Positions 1 to 6,572 of a stretch of DNA of 11,030 nucleotides are shown piece by piece. Position 1 is the stretch's first letter; each line of letters starts with the position of its first letter. A program made the position numbers and the translations under genes. Below the pieces are notes generated by a model. The model was not told the origin of the DNA. It saw only the letters and a list, made by a program, of their open reading frames with translations, and did no database searches. The stretch is from Bacteroidota bacterium (GTDB lineage Bacteria; Bacteroidota; Bacteroidia; Flavobacteriales_D; JABDKJ01): positions 1 through 11,030 of the forward strand of contig JAQCAN010000061.1 of NCBI GenBank assembly GCA_027621335.1. The letters run 5' to 3'.

Positions 1-1637
1 CCGCAGTTTCCAAAGGGGTCGGGAATCCTGTCTATATCGTAGGTTCGAGCACGGGTAAGGACGGCATCCATGGAGCAACTTTCGCTTCCGGGGACCTGAC
101 AGAGGAGAGCGCAAAGGACCTTCCATCTGTCCAGGTGGGCGACCCTTTCCAAGAAAAATTACTTCTAGAGGCCACATTGGAATTAGCTGATACGGATGCC
201 ATAGTCGGAATGCAGGACATGGGAGCTGCGGGCATCACCTGCTCAACATCCGAGATGTCAGAAAAAGGCGGCTGTGGAATGGATATCGACTTGGATAAAG
301 TACCAACCCGCCAAGCCCATATGAAACCGTTCGAAATCCTTCTTTCGGAATCACAGGAACGTATGCTGGTCGTGGTCCATAAAGGCAAGGAGAAGGTAGT
401 GGAGGACATTTTCAAGAAATGGGACCTCAATGCGGTGCAGATCGGCACAGTGACCGAGGGCGATCGACTCCGATACTTCATGCATGGAGAATTGGTCGCG
501 GAAGTGCCTGCTTCAGAGCTCGTGCTCGGAGGTGGAGCTCCAGTTTATGACAGGGAATACAAGGAGCCTGCTTATTTCAGCGAATACAAGGCTTTTGACA
601 TTAATCAAATCCCCGAACCTGAAGACTTGAAGAAAGTGGCCATAGCCATGACCTCCAATGTCAACCTAGGCTCCAAACATTGGATCACCGAGCAGTACGA
701 CTCCATGGTAGGGACCTTGTCCATGAGCTCCAATGACCCAAGTGATGCAGGAATCGTGGATGTAAGAGGTACTGAGATAGCCTTAGCCCTTACTGTGGAT
801 TGCAACGCACGCTATGTTCATGCAGACCCGGAGCAGGGGACTGCCATAGCCGTCTCAGAAGCGGCTAGGAACATTGTTTGTTCAGGTGGCGAGCCTTCGG
901 CCATCACCAACTGCTTGAATTTTGGGAATCCATATAATCCGGAGGTCTATTGGCAATTCGTAAGTGCTATAAAAGGAATGGGCAAAGCTTGCGAGCGTTT
1001 CCAGACTCCTGTCACCGGAGGAAATGTGAGCTTCTATAACCACACCGTCCTTCAGAGTGGCGAGATTCCAGTCTTCCCCACTCCGACCATCGGGATGTTG
1101 GGATTGGTTAAGGATAAAAGAAAGGTCATGACCTTGAATTCGAAGAAGGCAGGTGATCTGCTTTATCTTTTAGGCAGCTCCAGAAATGACATCAGTTCTT
1201 CGGAATACTTAGCCAGCTATCATGGAGAGAGACGTTCTCCTGCTCCTTATTTCGACTTGGAAGAAGAATTCGAGCTTCAGCAGGTTGTGAAGAATCTCAT
1301 TCATAATCGCCTGATCGCTTCCGCTCATGATGTATCAGATGGTGGTCTTTTCCAATGCCTTTTGGAAAAAGGACTCAAGTATGGCTTAGGATTCACCATC
1401 CAGACAGATCCTGAGATAAGGACCGATGCTTTTCTCTTTGGGGAGTCGCAGAGCCGAGTCGTGGTGAGTGTGAGTGAGGAGATGGAAAAAGCCTTTGTGG
1501 CCTTGCTCGGAAGCCTTCCTTATGAACTTCTTGGAGAAGTAACGGATGGAGAAGTCGTAATCGATGGAGAACCTTTCGGGATTATGGACGAATTCATTGC
1601 GCTGCACAAGAACGCGATTGAATCAAGATTGAAATAA
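1..1637 (+). CDS. purL: Phosphoribosylformylglycinamidine synthase, PurL subunit (small type), 5'-truncated
   Basis: This is the C-terminal 544 residues of PurL, read in the frame starting at base 3; the N-terminus lies outside the window. PurL makes FGAM from FGAR, ATP and glutamine-derived ammonia, the fourth step of purine synthesis, in the cytoplasm. Diagnostic stretches are VGNPVYIVGSSTGKDGIHGA at the left edge (the ATP/Mg-binding region), then VGDPFQEKLLLEA, MQDMGAAGITCSTSEM and LSESQERMLVVV. The second AIR-synthase-like half follows, with VTGGNVSFYN and ASAHDVSDGGL. The protein ends at LKYG-to-ESRLK with no glutaminase domain. It is therefore the small PurL that works with separate PurQ and PurS, not the about 1,250-residue fused enzyme. 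GTG at 135 is internal and not the true start. The gene stops with TAA, 4 bases before the next gene, so the two are probably cotranscribed. Confidence 0.96.
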   Translation, partial: AVSKGVGNPVYIVGSSTGKDGIHGATFASGDLTEESAKDLPSVQVGDPFQEKLLLEATLELADTDAIVGMQDMGAAGITCSTSEMSEKGGCGMDIDLDKVPTRQAHMKPFEILLSESQERMLVVVHKGKEKVVEDIFKKWDLNAVQIGTVTEGDRLRYFMHGELVAEVPASELVLGGGAPVYDREYKEPAYFSEYKAFDINQIPEPEDLKKVAIAMTSNVNLGSKHWITEQYDSMVGTLSMSSNDPSDAGIVDVRGTEIALALTVDCNARYVHADPEQGTAIAVSEAARNIVCSGGEPSAITNCLNFGNPYNPEVYWQFVSAIKGMGKACERFQTPVTGGNVSFYNHTVLQSGEIPVFPTPTIGMLGLVKDKRKVMTLNSKKAGDLLYLLGSSRNDISSSEYLASYHGERRSPAPYFDLEEEFELQQVVKNLIHNRLIASAHDVSDGGLFQCLLEKGLKYGLGFTIQTDPEIRTDAFLFGESQSRVVVSVSEEMEKAFVALLGSLPYELLGEVTDGEVVIDGEPFGIMDEFIALHKNAIESRLK

Positions 1638-1641
1638 TCAC

Positions 1642-2208
1642 ATGGAATTCAAAGGCATCACTTTCCTATGTGAAGACCCGATCGATGAACAACTGCTCGG
1701 GAGGTTACCTGAAGACCTTCAGGATTTCTACCGATCCTCTAATGGTCTGGTGGCCTTCAATGGTGGACTTCAGATCAGGTCATGCACCACATCCAATGTA
1801 TGGCATTCTCTAGGGCTGTATTGGCAAGGAGAAAACGCCCTTTATAAGGTATATCCAAATCTGCTCATCTCTGACATTCCCTTTGCTCAGGACTGCTTAG
1901 GGGATCAGTTCTTCCTGAGGGATGACATGGTATGGCTACTGAGCACCGAAACAGGGGAAGTCATGGAAATGGAAGTGGACTTGGACGAATTCTTGGAAAC
2001 CTCCATCGAGGACCCTGTGGATTATCTGGCCATGGAGCCTCTGGTCTCTTACATAGATCTTCATGGAACGTTGGAAGCAGGCCATTTGGTCCATGTGGTG
2101 CCGGGCCTCAGCTTAGATCTCCCTGAGGACACAACTTATCACTTGGATTCACTTCCTGTTCAGGCGCGCCTGGATTGGCTGGAGAACTTCTTCAAGGAAA
2201 ACACATGA
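1642..2208 (+). CDS. SUKH (SMI1/KNR4)-like domain protein
   Basis: A 188-residue acidic, soluble protein with no signal peptide or membrane segment. Features typical of SUKH/SMI1-KNR4 proteins are the early LPEDLQDFYRSSNGLVAF stretch (residues about 21-38, the LP..Y...NG signature) and IPFAQDCLGDQFFLRDDMV (about 72-90), followed by an acidic strand with ETGEV. The C-terminal part, about residues 115-188, is also found in bacterial SMI1/KNR4-like proteins as I remember them. In bacteria, SUKH proteins are often immunity proteins against polymorphic or contact-dependent toxins, but many are orphan genes of unknown role. No toxin gene is next to it here. It starts at ATG 4 bases after the purL stop without a clear ribosome-binding site, so it is probably translated from the purL transcript. 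Family assignment is fairly good; function is unknown. Confidence 0.75.
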   Translation: MEFKGITFLCEDPIDEQLLGRLPEDLQDFYRSSNGLVAFNGGLQIRSCTTSNVWHSLGLYWQGENALYKVYPNLLISDIPFAQDCLGDQFFLRDDMVWLLSTETGEVMEMEVDLDEFLETSIEDPVDYLAMEPLVSYIDLHGTLEAGHLVHVVPGLSLDLPEDTTYHLDSLPVQARLDWLENFFKENT

Positions 2209-2287
2209 CCTAAGTCAAATAGGAATCTAGGGGCCAAAGTAGTTCGGTTTGCTTGGCAATAATGCGTCTGTATACGACCAGAAAGGC

Positions 2288-2311
2288 CATGTAAGTGCTT
2301 GGCTTACCATG
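2288..2311. repeat. Inverted repeat / hairpin upstream of the protease gene
   Basis: CATGTAAG (2288-2295) pairs with CTTAC-C-ATG (2303-2311) around the 7-base loop TGCTTGG, giving eight pairs with one bulged C. It lies between the SUKH gene and the protease gene, and its loop holds the TTG that could be the -33 element of the protease promoter. No T tract follows, so an intrinsic terminator is unlikely. An operator or an mRNA structure is possible. The structure is visible; its role is inference. Confidence 0.3.
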
Positions 2312-2348
2312 AATTGCTTCGTAAATTCGAACACCTTTAATTCGTACC
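2299..2348 (+). promoter_or_regulatory. Candidate Bacteroidota-type promoter and start-proximal motif of the M43 protease gene
   Basis: TAAATTCG at 2322-2329 matches the Bacteroidota -7 consensus TAnnTTTG at all but one fixed position. TTG at 2299-2301 lies 20 bases upstream, within the 17-23 base spacing reported for flavobacterial promoters. The box ends 19 bases before the ATG at 2349. A second TTCG-containing element, AATTCGTACC (2339-2348), abuts the start codon and is nearly identical to the sequence before the gene at 7501. It could be a second -7 box giving a very short leader, or a translation signal. No Shine-Dalgarno sequence is present. Confidence 0.4.
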
Positions 2349-4337
2349 ATGAAGACTTGCTTCTCAGTCCTAGCGATATGTTCCTTTTTCATTGTACCAC
2401 AATTCGTCCATTCCCAAGAGGAACCCGTACGCTGTGGGACAGATGAACTTCATGCCCAGCGCATGCAGGATGAGGAGTACCAAGCCGACTTTGAGAGAAA
2501 GAATAGACTCGTAGACGCATTCATTGCTGACAGAGTGGAGAATCGCATGCCTGTGTGTCCGAATGAAATCCTCATTCCTGTAGCGGTTCACTTCCAAGGC
2601 ACTGGAATTCCCATTGCTTGTGCCATCGATATGGCCTTGGATCAAGTAGAAACATTGAACTTGGATTTCAGTGGAACCAACACTGATATTGGTCTCTGGT
2701 CAGCTGCTCAGGCCTCCACCTTCCCAGGCATACAGAATGATGAGTCCTGCATACAGTTCTGTCTAGCCACTTTGGATCACCCTGCTGGATTCGGACTGAA
2801 TGATGGTGATTATGCTGTCACATTGGACATGACCACAGGAGATAACGATCCAGCTTGGTCTGGTTATTTGAATTTCTTCGTGAGGGATCTTGGCGGAGGC
2901 TTACTAGGATACTCCCCTCTAGGCGGATCGGGCAATGGAGATGGGATTGCTTGCACGGTCTCAGCTTTCAGCTCAATCTCGTGTGGTGGAAATACTATTA
3001 ATGGACCCTACAATCTAGGACGCACCATGACCCATGAAGTGGGCCATTATTTCCTTCTAGAACATCCTTGGGGCGGAGGAGGCTGTGCCAGCACCGATGG
3101 AGTAGCTGACACTCCCGTCACGTCAGCTGCGACATTTGGTTGCCCTGCTTTGGGATTGGTGACCTGTGTAGATCCGGTTCTTTGGATGTCCTACATGGAT
3201 TATTGCGATGACCTTTGCCTTTACATGTTCAGTGCAGGGCAGGTGACACGAATGGAAGGATATGCCAATACGAGCTTGACCAACCTCATGAACAATTCTA
3301 CAACCACCTGCCAAGAGGCCGCCTGCTTCGATTATCAAGTGACCTCAACATTTCAGGATGAATCCTGTCCTGGCAATGACGGAAGAATCGACATTGCGGT
3401 CATAGAAGGGAATCCACCTTATCTCTATTCCATCAATGGAGGAACGACCACCCAAGGTCTTCCAACATTCCTGAACTTACCTTCTGGGGATTATGACATC
3501 GTTGTGACCGATGCCTCGAACTGCCTCTATGAACGGAGCATCACCATCGACCAAGACAACGCGACCATTGACATCTTGGCTGTGGAAGCAGCCTTTTGTG
3601 GGAATGATTCCGGCTCAGTTCTGGTGAACGTCCCCCTAACTGGCACATTCGAATACAGCATAGATGGTGGCTTGAGTTGGCAAAGTGAACCTCTTTTTGA
3701 CAACATGAACTCAGGGACTTACCAAGTGACTGTTCGCAATGCCAGTGGCTGCAGAGGATTCAAGAATGTGACCATAGGCGATGAGAACGATCTGGGTATC
3801 CAACTCATGGAGTTGAAGAATGTCAATTGTCCATATGCACCCAATGGGGCCATAAAACTTGCTCTGGGAGGAGGGGAATCACCCTTTGAATTCAGTATAG
3901 ATGAAGATTTGAACATCTACCCGATCGCTGATTTTCAGAATCTGGATGTAGGGGCCCACACCATCTATATCAATGATGCCCGAGACTGTTCAGCACAATA
4001 TAAGTTCAACGTCTTCGAGAATTTCAGCGCCTTTGATGAGGATTGCCCATGCGCAGTCTACATCCCTACGGCCATAACAGCAGATGGTGATGGGGTCAAT
4101 GATTTTCTCGAGGTGGTCGCCTCTTGTCCTTATGCCAACTACAGCATCCAAGTCTTCGACCGATGGGGTGAGGTTGTATTCGAAACGGAGGATCCTACCC
4201 GATTATGGAATGGAGGTATCGATGAATATTATGTGAGAGACGGGCTCTATTTCTACAAAGTCCAGCTCACTTGGGGTGCAGCAATCGGTAGTGCGAATGT
4301 GGAAGAGGTAGTCGGATCAGTGCTGGTCATACGCTGA
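2349..4337 (+). CDS. Secreted M43-type zinc metalloprotease with SprB-like repeats and T9SS type B sorting domain
   Basis: A 662-residue exported protein. Residues 1-22 form a signal peptide (MKTCFSVLAIC..., likely cut before QEEPV). The mature N-terminus has the CGTDELHAQRM motif common to secreted pappalysin-like (M43) proteases of this phylum. The zinc site is HEVGHYFLLEH (H229, E230, H233, H239), and WMSYMDY (279-285) is the Met-turn, followed by MFSAGQVTRM. Three SprB-like repeats follow at about 339-393, 415-467 and 492-546, each beginning near a Cys and ending in (D/N)A(S/R)xC. The last about 90 residues (from AVYIPTAITADGDGVNDF, with FDRWGEVVF and DGLYFYKV) are the gliding-motility C-terminal domain, the type B signal for the type IX system. 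The protein is probably exported by Sec, moved across the outer membrane by T9SS, and attached to the surface or released. Oddity: the glycine usual in HExxHxxGxxH is leucine (L236). The substrate is unknown. Confidence 0.9.
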   Translation: MKTCFSVLAICSFFIVPQFVHSQEEPVRCGTDELHAQRMQDEEYQADFERKNRLVDAFIADRVENRMPVCPNEILIPVAVHFQGTGIPIACAIDMALDQVETLNLDFSGTNTDIGLWSAAQASTFPGIQNDESCIQFCLATLDHPAGFGLNDGDYAVTLDMTTGDNDPAWSGYLNFFVRDLGGGLLGYSPLGGSGNGDGIACTVSAFSSISCGGNTINGPYNLGRTMTHEVGHYFLLEHPWGGGGCASTDGVADTPVTSAATFGCPALGLVTCVDPVLWMSYMDYCDDLCLYMFSAGQVTRMEGYANTSLTNLMNNSTTTCQEAACFDYQVTSTFQDESCPGNDGRIDIAVIEGNPPYLYSINGGTTTQGLPTFLNLPSGDYDIVVTDASNCLYERSITIDQDNATIDILAVEAAFCGNDSGSVLVNVPLTGTFEYSIDGGLSWQSEPLFDNMNSGTYQVTVRNASGCRGFKNVTIGDENDLGIQLMELKNVNCPYAPNGAIKLALGGGESPFEFSIDEDLNIYPIADFQNLDVGAHTIYINDARDCSAQYKFNVFENFSAFDEDCPCAVYIPTAITADGDGVNDFLEVVASCPYANYSIQVFDRWGEVVFETEDPTRLWNGGIDEYYVRDGLYFYKVQLTWGAAIGSANVEEVVGSVLVIR

Positions 4338-4349
4338 TCTATGTTTGCA

Positions 4350-4375
4350 GCCTAGAGTTCAATTGGCTCTTAGGC
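4350..4375. terminator. Hairpin between convergent genes, possible bidirectional terminator
   Basis: GCCTAGAG (4350-4357) pairs with CTCT-T-AGGC (4367-4375), eight pairs with one bulged T around a 9-base loop. It sits where the protease gene (stop at 4337) and the minus-strand DUF6580 gene (stop codon at 4359-4361) converge, and it overlaps the last codons of the latter. No run of T follows on either strand, so it is weak as an intrinsic terminator. The placement is suggestive, the function inferred. Confidence 0.35.
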
Positions 4376-4931
4376 GATCAGGTCGGAGTTCGCTGAACCT
4401 TTGCTGCAACAGATAGAATCCACCGAATAGCACTCCACTGTAGAACATGTCCCCAAACAACGTCCCTTTTAGGAAAGGGAGGCCAGCGGCATAGCATGCC
4501 AGAAGTCCCTCCAGCGTCAGAGGATAAAGCAATCCGCTGGCCCATATTCCGAAGTTGGATATCATAAAGAATAATGCTGAAGCTACAAGGGAACTACCTA
4601 AAACCTTTGGCCCTGACACACCCCTTCTGAAAATCAACATACCCAAGAGTGTGATGGCCAGATATGCGCCATATTGCCACTCCCAGCCTTGGTAGAAAAA
4701 CGTGAAACCTTCATTCATATGCGCATAAATGGTATTGTTCAGAAGGATATCGCTGAACCAAACGGCCAAAAGAGGAAGCGTCAGAGCCAACCAACGCTTT
4801 GAAAGGTAGGCGCCTCCGAAGAGTCCCATGGCCGCAAGAGGAGAGAAGTTCATCACAGGGAAAAACCTGCTGACCCCTGCTATCATGATAATGGCTATGA
4901 CTACTTTCCCTCTTATACCTATTCGTTCCAT
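4359..4931 (-). CDS. DUF6580-family multi-pass membrane protein
   Basis: A 190-residue, very hydrophobic inner-membrane protein with about five or six membrane segments (roughly residues 8-25, 31-43, 47-65, 86-102, 111-134 and 142-178). It carries SRFFP (21-25), NFSPLAAMGLFGGAY (28-42), WFSD (58-61), SNFGIW (125-130) and a late GD pair (160-161). I recognise this pattern from the family labelled DUF6580, a putative transport protein in Bacteroidota and other bacteria. It resembles the substrate-binding subunits of ECF vitamin transporters in size and style, but no substrate is established and no ECF ATPase genes are nearby. It reads in the same direction as the three genes upstream, but a 121-base gap holding a candidate promoter suggests it can be transcribed separately. 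Its start lacks a clear ribosome-binding site. Family assignment is moderately sure; function is unknown. Confidence 0.75.
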   Translation of the reverse strand: MERIGIRGKVVIAIIMIAGVSRFFPVMNFSPLAAMGLFGGAYLSKRWLALTLPLLAVWFSDILLNNTIYAHMNEGFTFFYQGWEWQYGAYLAITLLGMLIFRRGVSGPKVLGSSLVASALFFMISNFGIWASGLLYPLTLEGLLACYAAGLPFLKGTLFGDMFYSGVLFGGFYLLQQRFSELRPDRLRAN

Positions 4932-4975
4932 GATTGTTCGTATCGATTATACTGACTCCACAACGAGATTCTTTG

Positions 4976-4983
4976 CGAAGATA
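4976..4983 (-). promoter_or_regulatory. Candidate -7 box (TATCTTCG) upstream of the DUF6580 gene
   Basis: On the minus strand TATCTTCG, followed by CAAAG, differs from the frequent Bacteroidota -7 sequence TATCTTTG at one position. It ends 44 bases before the ATG at 4931. I see no TTG or TTTG at the expected distance upstream, so support rests on this element alone. Confidence 0.3.
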
Positions 4984-5052
4984 AGGCTTTGAGTTTTCCT
5001 CTGTGGTTTAAATGATGACACTCTGAGTGGAAGGATCTGCTTTCAAAGGAGT

Positions 5053-5970
5053 TCAGAAACCCTTCAATCCCAATTCTTTCCTTCTCCCATCGAATTCAGT
5101 GGCGCTCTCTCCCCAGTAAGAGCTCTTTATAGACTTGTCCAGAATCGCCTTGGTGGTCAACCATTCTCCACGTGTTTGTACCTTCTCTTCCCAACCGTAG
5201 ATGCGAAAAGGAAATACAGTCTGTAAGAAAAGGGTAAACTCTCGCCCGTCCTCTAAAGCCACCTTATAAATGAATTGTTCCGTTTCATCCGCAGAGACCT
5301 GAAGATTCAATGTCCCTATAGCCATAACTGGAGCCGCTGGTTCATGAAGCAATAAGACATTGGCTGAAGAAGGAAGAATATCAAATTTTCCTGTTGGCAG
5401 AGTATGAGGTGAGAGTCGCGCAAGGGTCCACAAAGCGTCCTCTAGGACCACATCATCGATAATATTCGACTTATCCCCTTCTCCTTCAAAATAGGAACGG
5501 ACAAGCGCCTGATAACCCATTCCTCTGCGGTTCAACTGCATGAATGACTGACCACACCAATCCTGAGATGAAAAGACGGTCTTGAGAACATAAGGATACA
5601 CCAATTGATCCACGGGCGTGAAGGTGGACTGCATGAGAGAATAGTCATAAATACCTGTAGTGAATCTATCGATCTTATTCATTTTCATTACTGAAGTGGC
5701 GGTTTTATCCGAGGCCATCTCCTTCTTGACTTGTTCTTCCAAGAGCATATCTTCTGTCACAAATACCACGGTCGACTTGCCTTCCCTTAACTCACCGTAG
5801 CGTGCATAAGAGATATCATATGTGCTTACCTCAGCCTGTCCAGCATACCAGTATGCATTGAATTCTTTCGTTTGCTCCCCCGAAGAACGTGCAGATGAAT
5901 TGACGTTAGTCTCTGTATCGGTAAAGCCACATGAAAGAAGGACCAATGTGGAAATCAAAACTCTATTCAT
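5053..5970 (-). CDS. Lipoprotein of unknown function (flavobacterial family)
   Basis: A 305-residue protein starting at ATG 5970. The reading frame stays open upstream to 6084, but that extension overlaps the CPBP gene, and only the start at 5970 puts a lipoprotein signal at the N-terminus: MNRVLISTLVLLSCG, with lipobox LLSC and C14 as the lipidated residue. The mature part begins with a Ser/Thr-rich linker and then KEFNAYWYAGQAEVSTYDIS, ARYGELREGKSTVVFVTED, QDWCGQSFMQL and SYFEGEGD. I recall these blocks from a common flavobacterial lipoprotein family that databases sometimes label 'septum formation inhibitor Maf'. It has no visible Maf nucleotide-pyrophosphatase features, so that label should not be trusted. 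It probably sits in the periplasm or in the outer membrane. It lies 23 bases after the CPBP gene on the same strand and may also have its own -7 box. Confidence 0.8.
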   Translation of the reverse strand: MNRVLISTLVLLSCGFTDTETNVNSSARSSGEQTKEFNAYWYAGQAEVSTYDISYARYGELREGKSTVVFVTEDMLLEEQVKKEMASDKTATSVMKMNKIDRFTTGIYDYSLMQSTFTPVDQLVYPYVLKTVFSSQDWCGQSFMQLNRRGMGYQALVRSYFEGEGDKSNIIDDVVLEDALWTLARLSPHTLPTGKFDILPSSANVLLLHEPAAPVMAIGTLNLQVSADETEQFIYKVALEDGREFTLFLQTVFPFRIYGWEEKVQTRGEWLTTKAILDKSIKSSYWGESATEFDGRRKELGLKGF

Positions 5971-5988
5971 GTTCACTAGGTTTTCATT

Positions 5989-5996
5989 CAAAATTA
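5989..5996 (-). promoter_or_regulatory. Candidate -7 box (TAATTTTG) before the lipoprotein gene
   Basis: On the minus strand TAATTTTG is a perfect match to the Bacteroidota -7 consensus TAnnTTTG. Its TAA is also the stop codon of the CPBP gene. The box ends 18 bases before the lipoprotein ATG at 5970, the same distance as the boxes before the plus-strand genes at 2349 and 7501. No TTG lies 17-23 bases upstream. It may be an internal promoter of the operon. Confidence 0.35.
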
Positions 5997-6572
5997 AGAT
6001 GTACTTGCTGATGGACCATCCATATTCAAGAACAGTACCAAGTCCACCATGGCATGTGCCGCGATGGCTGCCCAAATTCCCCAATACTCCATCATATATC
6101 CTATGAGACCTATAAAGACCGTGATAAGCAGCCCGTAGATGCTGATCCTCCAGTCCCGTGGATTCAAATATCCATGGATAGCCACAAAGAGCACTGCCGT
6201 AGGCCAGACTCCAAAGAACAGCTGGACTGCTCCTCTGAAGAGCAATTCCTCACCAAATCCTGCACAAATTGAAATCAGAACCATATCGATCTTATTCAAG
6301 TCGAGCTTTCCGATCTGCGAGGAATATCTTGATGCGCTTGGTCTTACCCATTTGGACTCTGTCAAGAGATGGGCTAAATAACCCATGACTGCTCCGATTC
6401 CAACCCCCAAAGCGAGTTGTTTGGGGACATTGACCGATTGCCGCATCATGACACTGATAGGAAGTTCCGTAAAAACCTTTAGTAATGCAGCACCGACCAA
6501 GGGAAAGCCCACCAAGGTGAGCACCGCCATTCCCAAAAGCAGGTTCTTATCCAGAGGAGCGGCAGGCCTCAT
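5994..6572 (-). CDS. CPBP-family intramembrane glutamic endopeptidase
   Basis: A 192-residue multi-pass membrane protein with the three signatures of the CPBP (Abi/CAAX-processing, Rce1-like) family. These are EELLFR (E108, E109, R113), FVAIH (F129, H133) and HAMVD (H173, D177), all placed in or next to hydrophobic segments. Known members are intramembrane glutamic proteases with roles in prenyl-protein processing, bacteriocin immunity or peptide processing; most bacterial ones, including this one, have no known substrate. The length is typical for a minimal member, and all the expected catalytic residues are present. The ATG (6572-6570) overlaps the TGA of the upstream SDR gene by 4 bases (ATGA), which implies translational coupling. 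The lipoprotein gene follows after 23 bases. Confidence 0.92.
   Translation of the reverse strand: MRPAAPLDKNLLLGMAVLTLVGFPLVGAALLKVFTELPISVMMRQSVNVPKQLALGVGIGAVMGYLAHLLTESKWVRPSASRYSSQIGKLDLNKIDMVLISICAGFGEELLFRGAVQLFFGVWPTAVLFVAIHGYLNPRDWRISIYGLLITVFIGLIGYMMEYWGIWAAIAAHAMVDLVLFLNMDGPSASTS

Noticed and set aside
1642..2208. Toxin-immunity locus around the SUKH-like gene
   Set aside because: No toxin-like or secretion-effector gene is next to it; the neighbours are purL and a T9SS protease with its own promoter region.
2233..2257. GCCAA/TTGGC hairpin after the SUKH gene as a terminator
   Set aside because: Only five pairs around a 15-base loop and no T tract follows.
2249..2446. 65-codon open frame (plus) and 60-codon open frame (minus, 2210-2392) in the gap before the protease gene
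   Set aside because: They run into the signal-peptide coding region in other frames and show no recognisable protein features.
5019..5029. CACTCTGAGTG palindrome between the lipoprotein and DUF6580 genes
   Set aside because: A single short dyad, too common by chance and with no second copy in the window to support an operator.
5971..6084. N-terminal extension of the lipoprotein reading frame to 6084
   Set aside because: It overlaps the CPBP gene and would bury the lipobox 52 residues into the protein; ATG 5970 gives a proper lipoprotein signal.
5994..6572. Abortive-infection or bacteriocin-immunity system based on the CPBP (Abi) protease
   Set aside because: The family name alone is not evidence; no phage-defence or bacteriocin genes accompany it, and most CPBP proteins are of unrelated or unknown function.
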